A stretch of DNA of 64,000 nt from Kryptolebias marmoratus (lineage: Eukaryota > Chordata > Actinopteri > Cyprinodontiformes > Rivulidae), in NCBI RefSeq assembly GCF_001649575.2, contig NC_051430.1, positions 33,086,322 to 33,150,321 on the forward strand, in the 5' to 3' direction. Below the pieces are notes generated by a model that was not told the origin of the DNA, searched no databases, and saw only the letters and a list, made by a program, of their open reading frames with translations. A program made the position numbers and the translations under genes. This document shows positions 56,043-64,000 of the stretch, piece after piece; within the stretch, counting starts at the first letter, position 1, and every line of letters begins with the position of its first letter.

Positions 56043-59000
56043 TTATACCATGGAGTTGCTTTCACCCGCTTTGTCCACGTACTGGGGGGAGAAAAAGAGA
56101 AAAACAACAAAAACAACCGTTATTTCAGTGATTGGTTTTAGTTCCCTTATATAGAGCATGATGGGATGGACAAAGGTGAGAACAAGGACATTTTAAATGC
56201 AGATGAGATTAAACTCCTGTTTGAACTTTACACTTCAGAGGGTCTAAAGTGAAGCATGCATGACAGGAGGGGACACACCACAGCTACCATCACATCTTAG
56301 CTCAATATCTGCACATTTTAGGATGTTATATTCAAGTTATTCTATCATAGATGTATGTCCAATTATTATTTTCTGAGTGCTTAAATAAAATCCACCCAGA
56401 GGTCCATGAGATGTGCAAACCAGGTGGATGCCAATGGTAATACCAGACTTTTAAACAAAGTATGTACTCTGAATTAATCTCAGCTATCACCACACCAAGT
56501 TTGGATTGACTCAAAAAGTAGAAGTGTAAATGTACGTCCACCCTTTTGCTTGACAAGGTAAAAAAAAGAAGAAAATGATCACCTAAGTGAGGATTTTATA
56601 GGTTTCTGAGTGCAGCTGTGGTGTCGGCCCAGAAAGTTTAGTAAAACAGTGAATAATTACAAAAGGCAGATGTTTTCATGGACATGAATAACAATACTGA
56701 CGTTTCAGTCTTTTCATTCAGCTGCAGCTCAGCTTCAAATAAGCAACTTAGTGCATAACTTTCAGGATTATTATTATAGTAGTTGTTTTTTTTTTTTTAC
56801 AGGACCATTACTTGTGCAGTCGTGTTTAAACTCTTGATCCAGCTCTCAGTCCTTCCAATCATCTGGACTTCACTGCAACATTTTAAAGTGCTCCCCAAAC
56901 TTTCTGTTGGACTTTGGCTGCTCTCTAAGTGAAACTTAGGCCTGTCCAAATAATTAAAAACCAGTCATTCTGCGTCAGTGTCTCTGTCCTCTCAAACCCC
57001 AGCAGATTAAAGCAGGTGGCTGCTCGTCCTGAGCCTGGTTCTGGTTCTGGTTCTGGTTCTGCTGGAGGTTTCTTCCTGTCACCAATGTGCTGCTCAGGAT
57101 GGGAAATTCAACCTTAGATAACTTTGACTAATTTGCTTTTATAATGTATGTGAATGTTTTGTACAGTGCCCTGAGATGACTTTTGTTTTGACTTGGTGCT
57201 ATATAAATAAACTGAATTGAATTAATCCCATTTGTCATTTGGATTTCAGCTCCAAATAATCACAAAACAGAAAAAAAACAACAATTATTCTTACAAACAT
57301 TACTGAGGAGAATACTCTGAGGGGAACGTTTAATGTGCACGGCTCCCATCATCACAGCGGAGTTCTGCTCCACGCCTCTTTCAGTTCTGCAAAGCTTGTC
57401 TCACTTCTGAACGCTCACATCTATGTGGGACGTGGACGTGGACAGTAAGAGGCAGTTTAAAGACAGACTGGTTTTTGTGGCCATTTTGTTCAAATGCACT
57501 TAGGACAAGCAGGGGGGTCGGGGGGGCAGACAGGTTACAGTCAGAAACAACAACATTTACCATCAAGCATTAAATTTCCAGTTAATATCTAAACGATGTG
57601 TATCGTTTTTAAGAAATCTTGCTTCCTAATGTCTTTACGTGTCTTTTTTATGTTTCCTCATGTCTCTTTTTGTCTCGGTGTGTCTTTTGTCCTTTTCATT
57701 CTTTAGCTTTTTTTTTAATCCTTTTGCTTTTTGTGTTCATCCTTCTCCTTGTATCTCCTCTTCTTGTTTTTTTTTCCCTTCATATATTTCAACTCTGAAA
57801 GATCAGCTATTATTCAACTCACTGTTAAATTCTGTAGCAGATTTCAGCAGTCTTTCAGCTATTATAGTGCTATAACTTCAACTCTTCACATTATTCAGCT
57901 AATGCTGACAGTTCAACTGATCAAATATTTCAGGTTTCAGTTACATTTTCCCCAAATAGGCTAGCTTTTCTACTCAAAATTGGTTCTGTTATGAGTCTAC
58001 GCAACACTGGTTCATCCCTTGAGTTTAGGAGGTCAGAGTCATCGTTAAGGTCAAAGTTCCTCTGAAAAATAATTAGGAACAAGGGCAAAAACTGAAAGAA
58101 GCAGCAGCCGAATGAGTGTCTCTAAATGTAAAGAAATGAGAGGCGGCTCAAGAAATTTACACAACACTGTACAAGTTTAAAACAGAAACACAACGGATGT
58201 AAAATTCATGATTCATGTCCATGATGACGGGGTGTAAAGTTTTAGTCCTCTGATCACTGTCACATGCTGGATCATGCAGGGAAATCGGCAGCGACTGACC
58301 ACTGCTGCTGATTGTCCTCAGAGCCTTAGGAAGGCTTTAAAAAGTGAGAACAGACAGAGACGTTATCACCTCAAACAGCAGCAAAACATGGATGTGTGCA
58401 ATCTGAGCCCAGCTGATCCTGAAACCATCAGTTTGTTCTGAAGCGTCGTGTTCATTTGCACAGTGTCGGAATAATTATGATTCTGTTGTGATTGAGGTGT
58501 TTGATCAGAGTCCAAGAGCCATGCTGCATGCGAAGCCATGACTGAGCCGTACTCACTGCACTGATGAACGGCAGGTTCAGGATGGAGCCCAGAACCGGTA
58601 TTCTTCTGATAAAACCTACGACAACTGGGAAGAAGCCCCTGCAGGCGAGGACGGGAGGAGAGACGGAGTCAGGAACAAGAGGACTGACATTTACCCAGCA
58701 GAACAACAACAACAGGACCTTTAACAGCAGATAGATTATAATTCTACAACAAATAAAGGAAAAGATAAATACAAAAAAAAAAAGGCCTTGAAGGAATGCA
58801 TATCGTCCGCCGCCTTTCATGCCAGGGATTTAGACTGAGATCATTTTATTAGAAGAAAAGATAAAGTTACAGCTGTTGTGTGTTTTTTGTCTGTCTGTTG
58901 GCAAAATGTCCCAAGAAGCATGGGATGGATTTACACAAAGCTCACTGAACGTACATCTACAACTGATTAACTGTCGGAGTCAGTCCGATTCAAGATGGCT

Positions 59001-62000
59001 GCCACAGTAAGCAACCTTAGCAAACACAAAAATGCCTACAATTCAGTCAATTTTACAGAATCTTTTACATTTCATTACCCTTATTCTTATTTAACCAGAT
59101 GAAAATCAACAGAGGTCAAAGGTCAGCAGCACAAGTAGCAATATAGGATAAAACATGATTATTTTACCCATGTGATTGGTTTTTAATGTAAAGTGCAAAG
59201 CGTGGCAAAACAGAGATTTGAACAGTGCCTTAAAAACAAAGGAAATGGTTAAAACAAAGCAATGTTCAAAGGGATACAAAGAAAGAACAAAAGGCTTCAA
59301 AATAAATGAGGTCTGGCAATTTCAGATGAACCTGTAGGCTGTTCCATGCCAAGAGGGTTAAAAAGCTAAATGCTGTTCTCCATAATTCAGTTCTGACATT
59401 AGGACCTGATAGATGGACAACATTGTCAGAGCATAAGGCTGATAGTTCTTTGCACAAATAGGATGGAACTTGTGAATGACTCAATCTGTGTGCCCTCAGA
59501 AAAGACCAGACAGCTCACAGTGATGAGGGAGGCAGCAAAAACTAGAGAACAAAATGAAAAAACACTGTCATCCATTATGTTGCGGGAGTATCCGTGAAAC
59601 TCAGAAGGATTTTCTCCAAACAAACACATCCCAGGACATTTCAAACCCAACAGGACTCTCAGACAGAGACTGGTCCACCCTAAGGACAAAACCCCCAAAC
59701 ACAAACTTGGTGTCTGCAGTTCAGACCTCTATATTAGAGAAACCAACAGTTTCTCCACAGAAGCATGGCTCAACACAGGAGAGCTAGTCTGGCGTGCAAG
59801 GCAGTGGACAGAATGCATTCCCTCTTTGATTTTATGTTTTGCAAAAAACTCATACTGATTGAGCCACATGTTTTGAGATTGTCTCTTTTGCATACATCTC
59901 TTCAAAGCTGTGAATCAAAAATTGTGATGAAAATAAAAGAAAAATGGCTGAATGCTACTAACGGTGTTTCAGTGCTTATGTCATCCCTTTCGACACATTT
60001 ACTCTTAAAGCCTAGTGTACAGAATAGGAACTTTGTTTTGTTGGATGTGCATTCAACTGTTTTACTTGTAAAACTAAAACAGAACCCAAACCAGAGGAAC
60101 AGGAAATAAAACGTTGTTTCTGTTCTGTAGGTTAGTGCATTATGTCCAGTCCAGTTTTCTGCTAATCTCTTAATTTAAACTCTTTACAATAAAACAAATT
60201 TCTTCCCAACTTCTTGTTTTAAGAAGACAAAATAACAATCTTATGGGATGTTTGCCTGAACTGCCCAACATGTTTTGTGTTGTTTTGCTTCCTCATACCT
60301 GAACAAAAGAAAAAAACCATAAATCTCCAAGACGACTCCGACGACAGGCCACCCAATAAGCACCACAAACACCCCCCCCAGGAAGAACCCGGTGGCCTTC
60401 ATCTTGTGCTTCTGAAAGAAGAAACGAAAAGTCCTCTCCAGCCCAATGACGAAGGCCAGTCCAGCTACGAACAGGATCTGCAGAGGAAGACGAGGGTGGG
60501 GCAGAGTTACTGTCAAAAATCAGGGTCTGCATTTTATACAATTTTGTCAATTTACAGCCTCAATGATGCAACCAGTTTGGCACATCTGGATTTAGAGGTT
60601 TTCTGCCATTCCTTTTATAAATCCTCTCAGTCCTAATCTGGTTGGATGGGGATCATCTGTGGAGCCAGAGATGGTTGACAGGGTTCAGGTCAGGACTCTG
60701 GCTGGTCCTCTCTAGGATATTCACAGAGTTGTCTTCTCTGTGTGTTCTGGGTTATCGTCATGTTGGAAGGAGAAGATTTGGTCTAATAAAACAGGTTGTC
60801 ACTCAGGATATCCCAGTATAACCGTGACCAGACTCCCAGTCCCTGCTGCTGAAAAACACCCTCACAGCATGACACTGCCACCACCATGCTTCACACTGTG
60901 AGGACATAATGTTTAGAACTGAGTCCAAACTGTTCGATCTTTCTTCATTTCATTAGATGGGTGTGTGTTATTACTCCAGCCTAATGAAACAATTCATCTC
61001 GAGTTTTTCATCACCTGGTCCAAAGATATGGAAGCTATTGAGAAACAAACTTTTTTTTAATTGAAATATTAATAAAAAATACAAAATGCTTTAAAATCAG
61101 ATGCAATTCGGTGTGTCTTATTTGTCCAGTCTAGTGAAACAATTCCACATTAACTCTTGGTCTGAAGTTCACATGACATGGAGGTTATTTGTTTTTAATT
61201 TTTCAAGTGTCATTGGTTCGGTAATTTGTTGATGGTCCCTAAGCGAACCACCATGTTTAGGAGGGAAAACCAGAGGTTAGCTGATGAAAACCTCACTGCC
61301 AGGATCGGGTCAAACGGCAGGAAGACACCACTGAGTCCCCCTGATGGTCTGCTGCTTCTGTATTGTGAAGTGATTTTACAGCTTTTCTTACTTGGTGTTT
61401 AGGGGTTTTCGTGTTTTTGCAGCATTTTTTCCTTTTGTTTCTGTCTATTTTCTGCGACCGCAGCATTTGTTTTTTGTGTTTGTGTGTTTTGGAGTTTGCA
61501 TCCCTCATGTGTTTGCAGTGCCCTTCCCTGTTTGGGGTGCATTTAGCTGTTTAGCCACCGTAGCTGACTCCTGGGAACATTAGGAGCTGTCTGCTGCCAT
61601 CTTCTTCATTCCTACTGAAGATGGAAGGATGTACTTTCAAACACTGCTTCTGTATGTTGGCTTCTTTATAAATCATCTATTGGATGTTACATTTATCTCA
61701 CTTTAATACAAGGACTATATATCGTTTTTAAATATATCCATCCATCTTTTAGAGCTTATCCGTAGTTGGGTCAGAGAGGCAACAGGTCCAGGAGAGAAAC
61801 CCAGACCTTCCTCTCCAGCTCCTCCTGGGGGATCCCAAGGCTTTCCCAGGCCAGAGAGGATACATAATCCCTCCAGGGAGTTCTGGGTCTCTTCCTAGTA
61901 GGACATGCCTGAAAAACCTACAAAGGGATGCTTTTAAGAGGCATTCCAACTAGCCTGAACCACCTCAGCTGACTCTTTTCGATGCGAAGGAGCAGCAGCT

Positions 62001-62873
62001 ATTCTCCGAGCTCCTCCCGGATGACGGAGCTCCTACTTATTTAGATTATCTATATATATTAGAAATTCTTCCGTTGGCTGTTTAGCGGGCCTTGGTTCTG
62101 TTAGTTAGAGTTCGTACCTTAGTTTAGTTTATCTTAGCATCTCTCATGTTGGCTGTTTAGCGGGCCTTGGTAATGTTAGAACCTTAGTTTAGTCATGTTT
62201 AGACCTTAGTTAGTAATTGTTATGTCGGCCGTATAGAGGGTCTGGTACCATTTAGAAAGCTCGGTATCATTAGCTTAGCATTCTCATGTTTTAGATTATT
62301 TATCCAAACTGTACACTTAGTTTGGTTTATCTTGTTTAGCTTTTGTGTTTCATTGTGTTTCATGTTCTGTAGCTCTGTCTGTAATTTTGTTCTTGTGTTG
62401 TAAAGCACTTTGTGCTGAAAAGTGCTATATAAATAAATGTACCTACCTACCTCACCTCATCTCTAAGGCTCAGCCTGACCTGATATAAGAAACCCTTAAA
62501 CAAGACTGTATGGAACAATAAGAATTACATTATGTTTGATCAGCAGCCATGTGAATGATATAACATAAACATTTAGCTGTTTAACATCACTTTACAATGA
62601 TACTCACATTGCCAATAGCCAGGAGAGCTTTGTCAAAGAACAGGATCATCCCAAAGAAGAGGAAAAACACTCCGAAACCTGTTAACCCCATTCCAATCTC
62701 TGCGGGACACACACACAGTTTCAATCATCCCCAACATCCCTTATCTTGACTGGTGTTTGAAGACGGTTTTAAAAGAAGCTAAAGCTAACTCTCCTGTCGC
62801 GGCTCATACATTTAACCTCCAGTTTCTGTGGAATAAACACAAACTTACTCTGAGAGTCCGTCAGAGAAATCAT
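56043..62873 (-). CDS. golt1b: Vesicle transport protein GOT1B, complete, 5 coding exons
   Basis: Coding exons on the minus strand: 62849-62873, 62608-62699, 60299-60477, 58557-58638, 56043-56081. They total 417 nt, giving 138 aa, the same length as human GOLT1B. The protein begins [18 protein letters not shown] and ends [12 protein letters not shown]. It has four hydrophobic segments, roughly residues 10-29, 34-52, 66-86 and 88-108, with a charged loop [14 protein letters not shown] between the second and third. The Got1/Sft2 family consists of small tetraspanning proteins of ER-derived vesicles and early Golgi that support vesicle budding and fusion. All junctions are GT-AG and in phase. 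The ATG has A at -3. Introns 2 and 3 contain LINE, Tc1 and Penelope-like relics. No clear polyA signal was identified. Confidence 0.96.
56985..57225 (+). mobile_element. L2-type LINE/SINE 3' end (golt1b intron 4)
   Basis: It contains CTGGTTCTGCTGGAGGTTTC, TTCCTGTCACC and ends with TTGGTGCTATATAAATAAAC followed by TGAATTGAATT, a standard 3' tail of fish L2-like retroposons. A TCTGGT hexamer run lies at 57035-57060. Confidence 0.65.
58784..59060. repeat. Dispersed repeat, rearranged copy (golt1b intron 3)
   Basis: 58790-58860 is the 3' end in reverse (CTTGAAGGAATGCATATCG, CGCCGCCTTTCATGCC). 58890-59060 is the main unit in forward orientation (CTGTCTGTTGGCAAAATG, CAAGATGGCTGCCACAG). The two parts are fused head to tail. 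Confidence 0.6.
59560..59840 (+). mobile_element. Penelope-like element relic (GIY-YIG endonuclease region)
   Basis: One frame keeps [20 protein letters not shown] and then [14 protein letters not shown] (about 59722-59742). A shifted frame then continues MAQHRRAS (59765). This order matches the linker and GIY-YIG endonuclease of fish Penelope-like retroelements (usual form DLYIGET followed by MAQHRR). The glycine of the YIG-type motif is R here, part of the usual residues before DLY are lost, and the frame is broken, so it is dead. Confidence 0.65.
60555..60905. mobile_element. Tc1/mariner relic (golt1b intron 2)
   Basis: It contains TCAGGACTCTGGCTGG, TTCACAGAGTTGTC and CCCTCACAGCATGACACTGC, CACCACCATGCTTCAC, in the order of the antisense strand of fish Tc1-like elements. 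No open transposase. Confidence 0.6.
61740..62520 (-). mobile_element. LINE 3' fragment interrupted by another retroposon (golt1b intron 2)
   Basis: 61740-62035 and 62451-62520 belong together (CTCCCGGATGACGGAGCTCC | CACCTCATCTCTAAGGCTCA). Between them is a unit of tandem GGCTGTTTAGCGGGCCTTGG blocks ending GTGCTATATAAATAAATGTA and an ACCT-type tail, a second retroposon that landed inside the first. Confidence 0.55.
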
Positions 62874-63060
62874 CTTGACGCTGAATAAACTGGTGAAAAC
62901 AAAACAAAACAAAAAGAAAACAAGAGGCAATGAAACTTCAAGTGTTTCCCAGAATGACAGCTGCTGCCACTGAAACAACAGCCACGTCTTCCGGAAACAC
63001 TTCTCCTCCCGGTGAGTGAACTTCCGGATCCGGAACAGAGCGCCAGGCTGCGTTCAATTC
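62874..63060. promoter_or_regulatory. golt1b promoter, possibly bidirectional, with ETS-type motifs
   Basis: CTTCCGGAAAC at about 62988 and ACTTCCGGATCCGG at about 63019 are ETS-type sites in a short GC-rich segment without TATA. Such promoters are often bidirectional. Confidence 0.45.
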
Positions 63061-63529
63061 AACACAGGCGACGTTTGATGGATTTAAAAGCAGTCTGCTG
63101 ATATTAGAAGCGAATAAACATGAGGTGGGTGTCCTAGCTGTTTAACACACACCTGTCTGAACGACGAGGACAGTTGTGTTAGAAAAAACAAAACATTTCA
63201 AAGCAGATTAAATCGTTACTGAACGCTGATCTGTAATGCGCCACCTAACGGAGGAAAGCTACATTTAGCCCTCCGTCTTGTCTGTCAGGCAGCACTGACG
63301 CGCGCGTGTGAACGACACTTTTAATTTAAACCGCACTTGGCATGCTATCTCTTTTGATTCAACGTAGGTAACTTTTATTCATACAGTACATTAAAAATAA
63401 GCTCAGTCGAAAGAAACATGAAACTCATTCATAAAGATCCTGTCAGTCCTGATCCAGGGCGAACATCGTCCTTTGCGTGTTTTGTTGCCACTATAGCAAC
63501 ATTGAGGTTTCAGCAACAAGAAGGCCAGG

Positions 63530-63715
63530 ATGATCAACGAGTTTCTGCAAGTCTTTAGTCAGGTGTACTAACTAAAGAGCAAATATTAGAACTAATATTT
63601 ATTTCCATATGTTTGCAGTGAACTGTTTCATCTTTATTAATTGGGATTAGGTGAAAATACTCAGCTCTGCATTCAGGAAACAGGTTGGACTCGGACAGAT
63701 GGGCCTTAAACAAAG
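63530..63715 (+). other. Candidate exons of an unrecognised plus-strand gene
   Basis: 63530-63562 reads MINEFLQVFSQ and is followed by GTGTAC. 63651-63715 follows an AG, stays open in phase 0 (VKILSSAFRKQVGLGQMG...) and is followed by GTAAAAC. The polypyrimidine tract before the second segment is weak. No family is recognised, and the segments are too short for codon evidence. Treat as a hint only. Confidence 0.18.
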
Positions 63716-63869
63716 GTAAAACTTTTAACTTTGTCTACACTTGAACTGTAGTGAGTTTGAGTTCTTGTGGCTGGTGTTGAATATGAATATGTAATGTAGA
63801 TATTTGAGTGGAGATGGAGGTCAAAGGTGCAGTAGGAAGAACAAATGGGTTCAAGGTGGGAATGAGATT

Positions 63870-64000
63870 ACAACCCCAGTTCCAAAAAAGTTGGGATTGT
63901 TGTGTCAAACATAAATAAAACTGAATGCAACGATTTGCAAATCCCTTATTGTATTATAGTAAACGTATCAAAAGTTCAAACTGAGAAATTGTACCAGTTT
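63870..64000 (+). mobile_element. End of a DNA transposon common in fish, cut by the window edge
   Basis: CAACCCCAGTTCCAAAAAAG, TTGGGATTGTTGTGTC, then AACGATTTGCAAATCCCTTA and AACTGAGAAATTGTACCA follow the terminal sequence of a widespread teleost element that I recognise but cannot name with certainty. Confidence 0.6.

Noticed and set aside
60277..60636. 119-residue plus-strand frame
   Set aside because: It is the antisense of golt1b exon 3.

Overview
The window is teleost nuclear DNA. It carries split genes with GT-AG introns whose protein products match vertebrate families along their length, set in a background of fish-type transposable elements (hAT, Tc1/mariner, LINE, Penelope-like, LTR and SINE fragments). 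There are eight assembly gaps. All gene models below were assembled by eye from splice signals, phase and protein similarity. Every junction keeps the reading frame.

Layout from left to right. (1) 1-4234: tmpo (thymopoietin/LAP2), minus strand. Only the first coding exon (3992-4234) is inside the window, and its first intron holds LINE and Tc1 relics. (2) 5637-15686: strap, minus strand, 9 coding exons, 329 aa, a WD40 protein. (3) 15687-18450: intergenic space between the head-to-head strap and gys2, with a 263-bp palindromic element and a GC-rich strap promoter. (4) 18451-42101: gys2, liver-type glycogen synthase, plus strand, 16 coding exons, 705 aa; its long introns account for most of the transposon load. 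(5) 43092-49909: spx (spexin), minus strand, 6 coding exons, 120-aa neuropeptide precursor. (6) 49910-56042: gene-poor interval with a hAT MITE, a SINE and several perfect palindromes. (7) 56043-62873: golt1b, minus strand, 5 coding exons, 138 aa. (8) 62874-64000: ETS-motif-rich promoter, possible start of an unrecognised plus-strand gene, and one end of another DNA transposon cut by the window edge.

The genes do not form one pathway. gys2 makes glycogen; spexin is a secreted, probably amidated metabolic and feeding peptide; golt1b works in ER-Golgi traffic; strap acts in SMN complex assembly and TGF-beta signalling; tmpo tethers chromatin to the nuclear lamina. From general knowledge, the human orthologues of all five lie on chromosome 12, so this is a conserved linkage group.

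I did not find a new multi-gene system. The most informative unusual signals are structural: (a) a hAT MITE family with five complete copies, each with its 8-bp target duplication, one nested in a Tc1 relic; (b) solo LTRs with 5-bp duplications, one broken by a LINE insertion that made its own 8-bp duplication; (c) two insertions that stop within 30-50 bp of gys2 3' splice sites; (d) a cluster of GTAAGT motifs in gys2 intron 8 behind a weak donor; (e) four nearly loopless perfect palindromes upstream of spx; (f) a Penelope-like endonuclease relic in golt1b; (g) a glycine at a normally alanine position between the two catalytic glutamates of Gys2.
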